This document shows positions 1 to 10,341 of a stretch of 23,510 nucleotides of DNA, one piece after another. This DNA is from Lactifluus volemus (Eukaryota > Basidiomycota > Agaricomycetes > Russulales > Russulaceae). A program made the translations under genes and the position numbers. The stretch spans positions 1 through 23,510 of the forward strand of contig WTXI01000465.1 in the NCBI GenBank assembly GCA_022376515.1, written 5' to 3'. The notes beneath the pieces were generated by a model. It did no database searches and was not told the DNA's origin. It saw nothing but the letters and a program-made list of their open reading frames with translations. Every line of letters begins with the position of its first letter. Position 1 is the stretch's first letter.

Positions 1-2
1 AG

Positions 3-119
3 GTTTGGGCGGAAGCTCGGACGTTTGTGGACGAGCGGCGTGATGAAATTTGTGCGAGCGTCGGAAAGTTTCAGACAGTCTCAGGCCCCAATTCCGCAGA
101 TGAAGGAAACAGTGTTTGA
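3..119 (+). CDS. 3' end of an unidentified plus-strand gene (partial)
   Basis: From base 3 the plus strand is open for 38 codons and ends with TGA at 117-119. The peptide has a protein-like, charged helical composition (it starts VWAEARTFVDERRDEI) and ends GNSV. It has no start codon here and would begin outside the window. No family is recognised. The next gene is convergent, and its stop codon lies only 38 bp away, so the two 3' UTRs would overlap. The call rests on composition only; a chance open stretch of 117 nt cannot be excluded. Confidence 0.35.
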   Translation, partial: VWAEARTFVDERRDEICASVGKFQTVSGPNSADEGNSV

Positions 120-157
120 GGATGGCATAAATACATGCGGCTCTACGTAGATCATGA

Positions 158-3100
158 TCAACTGTCAACATATACTGTAGCCCAATTCGATCCATGCACA
201 AACTCGGAGAGATCAAGCTCGGTTCTATCCTTGCCAGCAATCCAGACTGTGTTAGGTCTAAAAAGATACGGCCGGTGAAGTGGGGGAACCCATAAAATAA
301 GTTCTGTCTCCTCTCCACATATCCAACCATCACCATTAATCGAAAATTTGTCCATCTTCACGATATCTTCGGTTCTGATGTTCTGGAGACGCACGTGGTC
401 CGAGATGTTAAGCTCGTGCCCATCTCCTGAGGATGCAACAGAAGAGGCTGATTCGATCTGACCGGGAGACGAGACCCCGACGACCTCTCCTATTGCAGCA
501 TCCCACATGCGAATCGTGCGATCTGCCGAACATGAGACGATGTGCCGCTCGTCTGGTAAGAATGCAACAGACTGGATCCACTCAGTGTGTCCAGTAAATG
601 GGCCTGCTACTACCTCTCCTGTCGTGGCATCCCACACACGAACCGTGCGATCGTCGAGGCCGATGCGATGTACTGCCCGCCTGGTGAGAACGCAACACAG
701 TTGACCATATCAGTATGTCCAGTATATGGGCCTGCTACGACTTCTCCTGTTGCAGAATCCCACACGCAAATCATGTCATCGGCTGAGGCTGAAGCAATCC
801 GTTTCCCATCTGGTGAGAACGCGACAGATATAATGGATTGGTGTGTCCAGTGAACGGGTCCGCTACGACTCTCCTGTTGCGGCATCCCACACGCGAATCG
901 TGCAATCCGTCGAGGCTGAGGCGATGCACTTCCCATCCGGGGAGAATACAACGGACCAAACGATATCGGTGTGCCCAGTAAACGGGCTCGCTATGACCTC
1001 TCCTGTTGCAGCATCCCACACGCAAATCGTACAGTCGAACGAGGCTGAAACGATCTGTCGCCCGTCCGGCGAGAATGCCACAGAGCTGATTCGATCGGTA
1101 TGTCCAGTAAATGGGCCTGCTATGACCTCTCCTGTTGCAGCATCCCACATCCGAATCGTGCAATCGTGCGAGGCTGATGCGATCCGCTGACCGTCCGGTG
1201 AGAATACCACAGCCGAGACCCAATCGGTGTGACCAGTAAATGGACCAGCTGTGAGCTCTCCTGATGTGGCATCCCACACGCAGATCATGCGATCTGCAGA
1301 GGCCGAAGCAATTCGTTGCCCGTCCGGTGAGATTGCAATAGAAAATATTGGTTGAGTGTGTCCAGTGAACGGGACCGCTACGTCGCTCTTTCTGGCATCC
1401 CACATACAAATTGTGCCATCGGCCGAGGCTGAGGCGATCCGCTGCCCGTCCGGCGAGAATGCAGCAGAAAAGATTGAATCTGTATGTCCAGGAAATGGGC
1501 CCGCCACGACCTCTCCTGTTGCGGAATCCCACATACAGACAGTGCGATCGTGTGAGGCTGAGGAGATGGACTTCCCGTCCGGTGAAAACACAATAGAGTA
1601 GATATTCCCGGTGTGTCCCGTAAATGGGCCTGCAATGACCTCCCCTGTTGCGGAATCCCACACGAAAATCGTCCGATCAAATGAAGCCGAGGCGATGTAC
1701 TGTCCGTTCTGTGAGAATGCAATAGACCTGACCACGTCAGTATGTCCGGTAAACGGGCCTGCTATGGCCTCTCCTGTTGTGGCATCCCACATCCGAATCG
1801 TATGATCAAATGAGGCCGAGGCGACGCGCTTCCCGTCTGGCGAGAATGCAACAGATCTGACTGCTCCGGTGTGTCCAGTAAACGGGCCAGCTACGACTTC
1901 CCCTGTTGTGGAATCCCATACACAAATTGTGCAATCGTCCGAGCCTGAGGCGATGTGCTGTCCGTCTGGGGAGAATGAAACAGAAAAGACCACATTCGTA
2001 TGTCCGGTAAACGGGCCAGCTACAACCCTCCCTGTCGCTGCATCCCACACACGAATCGTGCAATCTCCTGAGGCCGAAGCGATGCGTTTCCCGTCTGGCG
2101 AGAACGCAACAGAGTAGACACTGCCGTGATGTCCAATGAACGGGTCCGCAACAACCTCCCCTGTTGTGGCATCCCACACCCGAATCGTGAAATCGTTGGA
2201 GGCCGATGCGATCTGATGTCCATCCGGCGAGAACGCGACAAAGTTGACTGGATTGTGTGCTCGAATCGTCATTTCCAATGATGGCCAGCGAGACAACTGT
2301 CCGCATGCGAAAGACAATGTGTGAGGAAACAGATGAAGGTGATGCTTGATGATCCAGGAAGAGGATGGTGCAAATGGGAGAGCAGATACATATATGTGTG
2401 GAGCGCTCCTTGATATCGCCATCCCGAAATACCGCACAAATGCCAGCGCGTCATTCACTAACGCCGACAGATTTTCTACCTCCAATTGAGAATCCTGTTG
2501 CGATCATTACTACATGCCACATATCATCATAATGTCTGCTTACCCCGTTCTGGCCAGATCGTAGCCATGTCCTCAGACATGCGAATGCTCGTGGAGCAAG
2601 GCCCACACTATTCTTGATGCTAAGCACTTCCAGCCAGAAAAGAAACCTTGTCTCAAAGAGCGATCCAAGTTTCGTGAACAGATCCTGCTCGAAAGCAACA
2701 TGCTCTAAATGATCTGCCCAGAAAACGCAAGCATATGATAGAGCAGGCGGAATATATTTCGCAATTCGAGAGTCAATGTCGGGGACGTCCTTGTTGGCGA
2801 GATATGACGACTCCAGTTTGCAAATGTTGAATTGAAGGTTATCCAGCATTAAACCAAGACACGAATGTGCCAACCGACGGTGTGCCTTGTCAAGGTCGAC
2901 GTGAAAGATGCCACTCTTCTCATTGGCCAGAAAGTCACGAAATGAGGTATGGAGAGGAAGGATGGGGCGGGTTTCATGAGACGAAGTCACGTTGCTGAGC
3001 AGGGAGCCGAGGTGACGGAGCATCTCAATGACGCAATCTGAATCCTCGGGGTCAGGGTCCTCGGGGTCATCCTTGGGTGCATGGCGCCGCAGAGCGACCA

Positions 3101-5583
3101 ACGACTGGATGGAAAGCGGCTCGATCGCAGCAAATAGTTGTCCCATAACGGACAGGAATAGTGTCCGTGCTGCACGTGGTTCGAAGTACGCCTTGAGAAC
3201 TTCTTCATATAACTGGTCCAGAGGATCTTGTTCATTGAGCCCTCGAGAGTGTCTCAACAGACGCTGCACGACCTGCTTCTTGCTGAACCCAAAACTAGGA
3301 GGAGGATTGTTTATGAACCCGCTTGAAACGGCAGCCCATTGAAACAAGCCTTCTGCCGCCTTTGCAAGTTTCACACCATGGTTCTCGAACACGTCCCGAG
3401 GGAGCTCGCTCTGAAGGTACAACCCAATATCTTGTTCTGTCTTTGCAGCCAGTTGGGGATCATCCATGTAGACGGTGCGGATGGACAACGCGTTATTGAA
3501 TGCAGACTCGATACCATTCTCTGGCCTCGAGGTGATGAGCACCCGGAAATTTGATGGCAAGTCGAACAGACGTTGGGCAAGAAATGCATGCAATCCATTC
3601 TTGCCGATCGTATCACCACTCTCATCCAGTGCATCGATCACGATGAGGATTGGGTCATCAAGTTTCAGGTCCTTGAGAGGCTCAAGAAGGAGAGATTCGA
3701 AAAGTGTACGATAGTGTCGAGTACTATGAAGGGACGAATCACTCTTGAGTACCTTCCCGAGGGCGAGCTTGAATGGAGGATAGCGATCGGAGAAATTGCG
3801 AGCAAGTGTGGTGAACAGCTGGTAAGCTTCGTCTTTGGAACCCTCCTTGCGCACAAAGGCAAAGTACGAGGCGAGGCACTTGTTCTGGAAGCGGCGGGCG
3901 ACCTCGTGAGCGATGGAAGACTTTCCTGTGCCGGCTTGGCCAAGGAGAAAAAGGACACGTTGAGATTCATGATTCTCGACCCAGTTGACGATATAATCCA
4001 AAAAGTCTTCGCGTGTGCCTGGAAGACAGCGCTTCTCGTCACCGAATCGCCAGGCTCCCTTACAAGGCAATTCCCTGATCTTTGCGTCTAATTCTGCGTC
4101 CCTCTTCAGATCGACGATCGGACAGTTCGTGATGATCAGGGTTACGCACCTTCTGATATTAGTTTCCTCATATCGTCTCGCGTTTGAAGGACAGCAACTT
4201 CAGTCATGACAGTAGCATGTGCCAGGAACTCCTGTCGTAGTCGGGCGAGGATGGTGCGGAACTGTTCGACCTTTTCATCAACTTGGCCGACCATATTCAT
4301 TAACGTTCGCTTTCCTGCGAGTCATATTTTATGATGAATGACCAACGAGAGAGGTCAAGATGACGTACCAACTTGCACATCCTCCGCATATGATCTGATA
4401 AATTTGGCACATTCGGAGACGCACTCGAGCATCTCATCAAGCATTTTTGCCTGCATAGATGCTGGCTCCATGTTCCTCAATATGTCAGCCTCCTTGGAAA
4501 ATTCAAACGCATCACGTATCGCCTGAAGTAGTGTTCGGACATTATCATCACGCTGAAACTGGTGTAGCAAAGTCTAGCGGTGAGGTGAGTAAAAAGTGTA
4601 TGTTCTATACCCCCAACGAAGTAAGGAGACGCACCTCGGGGATCTTCGAGAGCAGACTCCATGCGAGCGATGCATGGGGGAGCAGCTGAAGAGTGGAAGT
4701 TAGGTCAGTGAGAATACGCAAAAACTGATGTTAAACGTACTTGAGCGATTGGACCGACAGTGTCCATGATCTGCTTGATAGCACCGACGGCGCTCCTCCA
4801 CGTTTTCAGCGTATCCATATCTTCTTCAGCGGCATTGACCGCCACACTCAGAAACGAACTTGCATTCGTTGACACAGTGATCGTTAGGATGAGTGTGGCC
4901 AGATCCTTAGAGTGTCGAGGAGCATCACTGTCGAGAGTAATACTAAGCTCTACATGTAGGATGCTCAGCCAGATGCATGAATAAGAATTCTATGAGATTT
5001 ACGCACCGCGTCGAGATTCACAGGCTATCTCCTGCCTCCCAACAAGGAGGTCTGAGCGCGTGATCCTTCTTGCATAAAGAGATACTATGGTGCGGGAGTG
5101 TGGCTGTATAGCCCTATAGGAGGCTCAGTTAGACTTAGAAATGAAAATACGGCATTTCCCACAATGCATCAAGGTTCTCGTTCCATTCCACGCGCTGACC
5201 CGTGCTCCGGATATATCGTGTTTTCCGTGTTCCCTTCCCATTGGTCACTGTAACATAATACTGTCTTTCTATCCCCGGGAGGGTTTCGAGATGAGGGAGG
5301 TTGTGCACCCCGAGAACTGACAGGGAAAGAATATTTAGTACTTCTCAGAGGAGGATCAATAAGATACGAACCGGTCACATCAAGCCAGAGCAAGCTCGAT
5401 TGCGTAGTGCCGACTTGAGCGCTATTCAAACACAAATATCTGAATAGAGATCGAGATGATGGAAGTGATTGATATACCCAATTCCGGAATTTTGAGGACC
5501 TGAGCTGTAGAAATAATTAACATCGGAGGACATCAGATGTGAGAGAGCTTAGCATACGAATTCAGTTGTGCAAGAGCCATCAT
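158..5583 (-). CDS. NLR-like STAND protein: C2 - helical linker - NACHT - 14 WD40 repeats (frame-disrupted)
   Basis: Exons (minus): 5583-5558, 5504-5478, 5439-5372, 5316-5163, 5113-5007, 4949-4741, 4685-4635, 4573-4369, 4314-4150, 4093-2544, 2494-158. All ten junctions agree in phase and give about 1632 residues. A C2-like domain lies at about 33-127, then a helical linker to about 337. The NACHT NTPase has Walker A GQAGTGKSS near 389-397, Walker B ILIVIDALDE near 486-495 and SRPE near 526. WD40 repeats start near 933, and the last 90 or so residues are the tail usual in this family (ELILWVPPLHRP, LDLSEFVHGSNWA). Such proteins are fungal NLR-like signal NTPases: repeats sense a ligand and the N-terminus acts on membranes or partners. 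That role is inferred here. The intron at 5114-5162 could use a nearer donor at 5150. Three 1-nt deletions (about 870, 836, 652) break the array and put a stop at 863-865, but together restore the frame. It is a real gene, a young pseudogene, or a gene with sequencing errors. Confidence 0.9.
455..2260 (-). repeat. Tandem array of 14 WD40 repeats (129-bp unit)
   Basis: Fourteen head-to-tail units of 43 codons (one of 42) encode the pattern GHTxxVxSxAFSPDGxxI, then ASxSxDxTIxxWD, then xxTGEVxAGPFT. Units are very similar at DNA level, for example the recurrent plus-strand strings gcatcccacac and gtgtccagtaaa. Differences concentrate just after GHT (DVV, GNI, DSI, QPI, DWV, DRI, DIV) and at the residue before the repeat aspartate (F, H, A, T, D, G). 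This pattern is expected for recognition surfaces of fungal NLRs, where repeats are homogenised while contact residues diversify. Fourteen units would fit two seven-blade propellers. Confidence 0.93.
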
Positions 5584-5646
5584 AGTATGTTGGCATACCC
5601 TGTTCCCACGTTCTGCCAACATTGGGACAAACAAAAGCATACTGAG

Positions 5647-5764
5647 GTAAGCAGAAGCAAGCTGCTTATTGGTCAATTAATATTAATTATTTAACTGTCC
5701 TAAAATAATTTGTGATGACAATATATATTGAACATTAACTGAACAATGTGCAGTTTCTGCTTAC
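5647..5764. repeat. AT-rich element bounded by a 10-bp inverted repeat (MITE-like?)
   Basis: GTAAGCAGAA at 5647-5656 is matched by its exact reverse complement TTCTGCTTAC at 5755-5764, around a strongly AT-rich core that differs from the surrounding DNA. A second small stem, TAAGCAG/CTGCTTA, lies inside the left end. No clear target-site duplication is visible outside the ends. It could be a short non-autonomous transposon relic or a chance hairpin in the NLR promoter region, about 65 bp upstream of the start codon. Confidence 0.3.
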
Positions 5765-5879
5765 TCCCGTCTGTTGTGCTTACTGGGGGTGCGGCACTAG
5801 TCATGAAGTTGGGGAGTCCCGGACTGCCATAGCATCTTGTATGACGAATTGAGTGAGTTCGGTCTCATGTCCTAAAATG

Positions 5880-6927
5880 AGACGAAACTAGCACTACTTC
5901 GAAGTCGGAGTCGTGACGTCAAGTTGCGTATGTACTAAGTTACACTTCCTTGACTCAGATGATCTTATGAAGTCTTTAGAACGGAGAATTTCGTCATGCC
6001 TGTGACTCAATCGAGACTACTAGCGCAGATCCAGTACATCGCAGTGACACGACTCACATAGAATATGTAATATAGCAGACTCTACACCCACTGAAATGCA
6101 AACCAGGTCGCCTGCTAGTGAGTTCGAGGTTCGACGAGTGGGAAAGAGAAACAGCAGGTCAGTGAGAACCGGGAGCGTTAAGGGTCCTGAGTAAATGTCG
6201 AGACGAGCAAGACTCGGAAGGGGGCGGAATCAGTGTGAAGACGAGACTGAAAGAGCCGATCTAAGAAGGCTTGAGGCAAGCAAGACAATTTCGAGAACAA
6301 AGGGGGAGGCGATCCTTCGCTGGCTCCCTCAGTACAATTCACATATACATTGAGCCCTGTAATCACTAAGTAGAGAACGCATCGAAAACGGGAGAGTAAG
6401 TAAGAGACGTCAGAAGTGAGACGAATGAACAGGGAGGAGCGCGAGGCTCTCCAAAAGTGTAAGTGGACAAAGGAAATCAAAAAGCGAAGCTGAGAAAAGG
6501 ACGAATGTTAACAATTTTCGGAGTCGCGCGCACCCTCAGAAAGCTTCACGGGATGCTCGCGCTCACTTCAAAGTCCGATAGACTAAGGTCTGGGCGTGGC
6601 GCGAGACACAGCCCGCAGCCCGGGAATGAAAACACAAGACGAAACGTGAGGACAGAGACTGAACAAACAATATGGAACACGAAGCAGTGGTAGTACTAGT
6701 AAGACGAAACGAGACATACGATGAACGTCAGAAATACGAAAGAGACGAGGAGAACGATGGTGCGGCAAGAGGCCGCCGTAGACAGGTCTATGGCCGAGGC
6801 GTGGGGGTGAGATGACGTTGTGGTGCATGCAACGGGGCGATAAAGACGAGGCGACGATCGAATAGCTTTTGAAGTCGAAGAGGGCGGTGGGAAAGGGAGT
6901 CTAATGAGGTGAGACGAGACAAGACGA
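5880..6927 (+). repeat. Cluster of ten AGACGA hexamers
   Basis: AGACGA occurs on the plus strand at 5880, 6201, 6239, 6419, 6637, 6702, 6743, 6844, 6912 and 6922, often as (G)AGACGA(A/G). That is ten copies in about 1.05 kb, where about 0.3 would be expected by chance at equal base frequencies. On the strand of the downstream NLR gene it reads TCGTCT. Two more TCGTCT copies sit on the plus strand at 13665 and 13679 in another CT-rich tract. It may be a regulatory motif or a compositional effect of the purine-rich strand. Confidence 0.45.
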
Positions 6928-7006
6928 GAAATGAGTGCAAACGTGGCGTACCAGAGCGATGTTTCGTAACCAGCCGCGTGGCTGTCGCGGGCCTTACAGC
7001 ATTTGA

Positions 7007-8514
7007 TCATCTGAGTCGACCCTTGCGCTTTTTCCTACGGCCCGAGAGACTTCCCCAAATCTCCGACTTGCCAAGTTCATCAACCCGGCTTTTCACCATT
7101 GCGTTTGCGATGCTTTGCGCCTCTTCGACGGAGATGGTGCCATTTAGAAGGCCTTCAACTAGAGGCTCTGGGTCGAAAATCATGAATTCGCTGTTGGCGA
7201 GTTCCTGGCTGCTGGACGGGTGTACATCGCGCCGATGCTTTGCGAGAGCATCAACGCGGTCTCCTCTCCAGGAGCATCCAGGATGCACGCAACAGATCCA
7301 CTTCGGCAGGTGCGTATGTAAGTGTCTCTTCTGATCCTGCCAACGCGCTGGAGATTCTGCGCAGTCCCTGTAGGCGCAACGCCACTTAGACACCAAAGGC
7401 TCTGGTGTGGCATCCGCGACCGGAATGGTAGCCTGAGCTTGCAGTGCGGGTGGGATATATGGAGGCGGTGTGTAACTCATCGAGCTACTGCCTGTCCCTA
7501 GGCCCACCTATATGACCAACAGGATGAAATTTTAAGAAGATCAGCCTACTAAATTATTAATAAGCGTAAAGCACCACTTCACCTGACCGTCGAGTTGGCC
7601 TTTGTGTAAGGAACGTCTGTCCTCGTACTCGGGCTGGCTCCTGTAATGGCCATGTGTAGGGTGATCTCCCAGAGTCGAAAGCGCTTGCGGGTAATGCCAG
7701 TGTCCGATAAAGGGCATCTCTTGAAGAAACTGGGGTGGGCTCCGATTGGGGGAAGATCTAATGTTTCCGAGGTAGTGGAGTGTCGGGTGAGAGGACCGGA
7801 CAAGGTCTGACCTTTTACTCTGAAGTACAGTCGCCTGTCCTGCGGGATTGATGAAGGTAGCCTGAGCCTGGGCTGCGGGTGGGATATGCGGGAGTGGGGT
7901 GTAACTCATCGAGCTACTGACCGACTCAAGGTCCACCTACATGACCAACAGGACGAAATTTTAAGAAGCTCAGCATATTAAGTTAAGCGTAAATCACCAC
8001 TTCACCTGACCGCCGGGTTGGCCTTGGAGTGAGGAACTTATATCCCCGTACTCGAGTTGGCTCCCGTAAGGGCCATGTGTAGGGTAATATCCAAGCGCCT
8101 GGGGGTAATGTCCGATAACGGGCATCTCTTGAAGAAACATATGCCAGTGGGGTGGGCCCTGATTTTGGGCTTGATGTGAGGGTCTAAGGTTTCCGAGGGA
8201 GTTGAGTGTCGGATGAGAGGATTGGAAAATGTCTGACCCTTGACTCGGAAGTACGATCGCCTGTCCTGCTGGATTGACGAAATAGCCATGACCCCCGGGC
8301 GACTCAGCATAGCTGGTCGGGGGAAGACCAGTGGCTCCAGAGCCGGGCAGTTGGGTGCTCTGTTCGTTCGACGAGAAAGGCGGGTCCTGCGGAGGGTAAT
8401 CTGTCGACGCTTGAGATACAGAGAAAGCCGACCCACAGGGTACTTGTCCGGGTCGTAGTAGCCATCGTAACTGGGGGGCCACTGCCAGTCACGGTGGTTG
8501 CTGTAGTAGTTCAT
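7007..8514 (-). CDS. Paired C2H2 zinc-finger protein with internally duplicated exons
   Basis: Exons (minus): 8514-8437, 8386-8006, 7936-7583, 7507-7007. All junctions are phase 0 and encode 437 residues. The start is the first ATG after an in-frame stop at 8596-8598. The N-terminus is rich in Tyr, Pro, Gln and Ser and looks disordered. Exons 2 and 3 each carry a variant of F(V/I)NPAGQA, SSHPTL, FLQEMP and YPQAL; exons 3 and 4 each begin with a SSSMSYTP(L/P)P(H/Y)IPPA version. The last exon holds two C2H2 units, C-x4-C-x12-H-x3-H and C-x4-C-x12-H-x4-H, joined by HLPKWIC, then a C-terminal segment (FMIFDPEPLVEGLL, LGKSEIWGSLSGR) and a basic end suited to nuclear import. Nucleic-acid binding is inferred; no target is known. 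It is the longest of three paralogues in the window. Both duplicated introns use the unusual donor GTGAAG, and the first intron (GTGGGT) is my inference to join frames. Confidence 0.75.
7426..8283 (-). repeat. Tandem duplication of about 428 bp spanning exon and intron
   Basis: Two head-to-tail units (about 8283-7856 and 7855-7426) each run from the FxNPAGQA-coding segment, through the rest of the exon and a 69-75 nt intron, into the next exon as far as the QAQAT-coding segment. The introns are also conserved: both start GTGAAGTGGTG and share TTCTTAAAATTTC and CCTGTTGGTCAT before TAG. Duplication of intron together with exon shows a genomic event rather than convergence. Confidence 0.85.
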
Positions 8515-8633
8515 CAGGGGGCTTTGTTGAAAGGGTCTTTCACCTTTCTTTTTCCACAACTGGTTTCGGATGAGAGCAAGAATATGCCAAGGAGTTTAAG
8601 TGGGGAGCAAAGGAGAGCAGGGGCATTCATCGA

Positions 8634-8640
8634 TTATATA
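8634..8640 (-). promoter_or_regulatory. TATA-like box of the duplicated-exon C2H2 gene
   Basis: TATATAA on the minus strand lies about 120 bp upstream of the ATG at 8514. This implies a leader of roughly 90 nt, and the DNA between is CT-rich. The match is to the generic motif only. Confidence 0.4.
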
Positions 8641-8921
8641 CACTCATAGCTTTCAGCTACAGCAGTCTATTGGGCACCGTTCGGCATCCATAATTTCAAA
8701 CTCTGTGCTTGTAGGCATGAAATAGCACTACGCCTGAGCCACTTGAAAGGAAAGATGAAGTATGGAGTGCCGATCGGTCACAACCAGTCAAATGGGGTGG
8801 TGCCTAGTAGTGCCGATCTTTTGCGACATCTGAGGGTTACAGCGCATGCAAATACTAGGAGGCATAGAAACCGACCCGACCGGGAGAAGGGGGGGATGTT
8901 TCAATGCGGTGACCCTTTGGG

Positions 8922-9179
8922 TTAAGTAGGGAATTGTTGTAATAGTAAATCCACGAAAGGGACCAAGAGCAAGCGTTCTAGCGTGTCGTAATTGTTGGCG
9001 AAAGACGCGCTCTGGGCGGACCTGTGTGAGATAGATTGACCAGAATGCCCGTCGGAGCTGTGCCGTTCCGATTCCTCGCATCGGTACGCCAACGCAACTT
9101 GGGATAGTTCATATAACGATATGCGGTTAGGTTGTGCCGACTTTGTATGTGGTTCGCACGGTGTAGGTTTGGCGGTCAT
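8922..9179 (-). CDS. Hypothetical small protein (85 aa), doubtful
   Basis: An ATG at 9179 opens 85 codons to TAA, with balanced composition (LYELSQVALAYRC near the start third, LLLVPFVDLLLQQFPT at the end). The frame stays open upstream to about 9296, including a short hydrophobic stretch LDILLLLVSC, but without another ATG. No family, domain or splice evidence is seen. It may be a chance frame or a leftover exon. Confidence 0.18.
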   Translation of the reverse strand: MTAKPTPCEPHTKSAQPNRISLYELSQVALAYRCEESERHSSDGHSGQSISHRSAQSASFANNYDTLERLLLVPFVDLLLQQFPT

Positions 9180-10322
9180 TCGACTCGGAGCACAGGACAC
9201 AAGCAACAGCAATATGTCTAGACGTGCTGCGATATTCGAGAAGGGGCTCCGTTTAACAGGACTTGTAGCTTGGGCTTCAACTGCGGGCCTTCCCACGCCG
9301 GCTGTCTAGAAAAAAAAGAGTTGGCGCTCGGGAGGAAAAAAAAAACAACTGCATCTCCTCACGTGCCACTGCAGCCCTGTCAGCGTTCCTGTGGAAGGTA
9401 CGCAAAAGTCGACCCCGAGTTAATTCAGACAGTCGCTCCTCCTCCAGGATAAAGGCATAGTATAGCACCTCAATATGTTCCCTACGCATTCCACGCGGTT
9501 CCGCTCAGGGACGGCTTCGAAAAACTCCAACAACTAGTACTAGCATATCTGGCCTTTTGACAGATCCTGTGGTCACCCAACCGCCGACTTCTTTATGCAC
9601 GACAAGGTTCCTAGCTCAGCCCCGCCGCCCTCCCCCCAGACAATGGCCACCCAGTAAAATTGCATGAATGGGCAAAGACCACAATACATGTAATCGGAAT
9701 CATGTCAGATACGTTTCAAGTCGAATCGAGCTGTCCATGGTCAAGGGTTGCCGGCAAAAAAAATAATTCAGTATCGTCCCCGTACTTTTTGCGCCGAAAC
9801 GCTGAAGTCGTCCATCATTTACCAGTCATTTCGCTATTGGCTCTTGTATCCGAGCCAAGCAGTTCTGCAACTGAAGTAAGGAGCGACAATATTCGGCTTC
9901 ACCAGACCATTCCCCTCCCGCGCATAGGTCCTCTCGCCAAAAGGATGATGACTGAGCTTCACTCACAGCACCGTGCGAGCCTCGAGTTTTCAACCCCCTA
10001 GCGAGGCAGACAGAGGCAGGGGGGAGTCAGAGAAGAACAAGCCACCTCGATCTGGCGTTAGAATCTTCAAGTTGGCACGCAGGAGCCCCCCAAGTACCAG
10101 CGTCGCGATGCTCAGAGATCAAAGTCCACGTCCTTTCGTCCCGACACGAAAACGACGCATTTGGTAGCTCAGAACTCGCGCGTTCCGCCAGCGTTCATTC
10201 GTAGAAGTGACTGTAACTAGGGAGGTGAGCGGCAGTAGCGTTCCGTCTACCTTTCTAGTTCATCACCGTGTCATGGTCGCGTTCGTGCCAGTGTGCGCAG
10301 CTTGCCACGTGATTGGCGTTGA

Positions 10323-10341
10323 TCGTTCGCGTCGCGAACGA
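10323..10341. promoter_or_regulatory. Perfect 19-bp palindrome
   Basis: TCGTTCGCG, one T, then CGCGAACGA: nine paired bases each side of a single centre base, in a GC-rich patch 260 bp beyond the stop codon of the ABC transporter. It could be a binding site for a dimeric factor or a small cruciform. No gene start is close by to explain it. Confidence 0.3.

Larger units (their letters stand above)
5584..7006. other. Intergenic region, upstream of the NLR gene
   Basis: No supportable gene. The stretch is AT-rich around 5660-5740. From about 6180 to 6940 it is purine-rich on the plus strand, so pyrimidine-rich on the strand of the NLR gene, as in many fungal promoters or leaders. It holds the inverted-repeat element at 5647-5764 and the AGACGA cluster, listed separately. 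Open frames on the minus strand at 6178-6480 and 6696-7010 have the Ser/Arg/Leu-rich composition expected from translating a CT-rich tract and are not called. Confidence 0.6.

Noticed and set aside
771..1661. Long minus-strand frame of 296 codons over the WD40 array, and similar frames in other phases
   Set aside because: They are shadows of the periodic 129-bp repeat; only the GHTxxVxSxAFSPDG frame has protein sense. The end of this frame does serve as a bridge between two of the deletions.
507..2117. Several plus-strand frames across the WD40 array
   Set aside because: Antisense of the repeats, with periodic MCPVNGPATTSPV-like strings that simply mirror the WD40 codons.
6178..7010. Minus-strand frames of about 100 codons in the pyrimidine-rich tract
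   Set aside because: Composition (Ser, Leu, Arg, Phe) follows from CT-rich DNA, with no motif or splice signal.
7541..8482. Treating the two duplicated blocks as separate small genes
   Set aside because: Both blocks end in conserved introns (GTGAAG...TAG) that join in phase 0 into one protein with the C2H2 exon.
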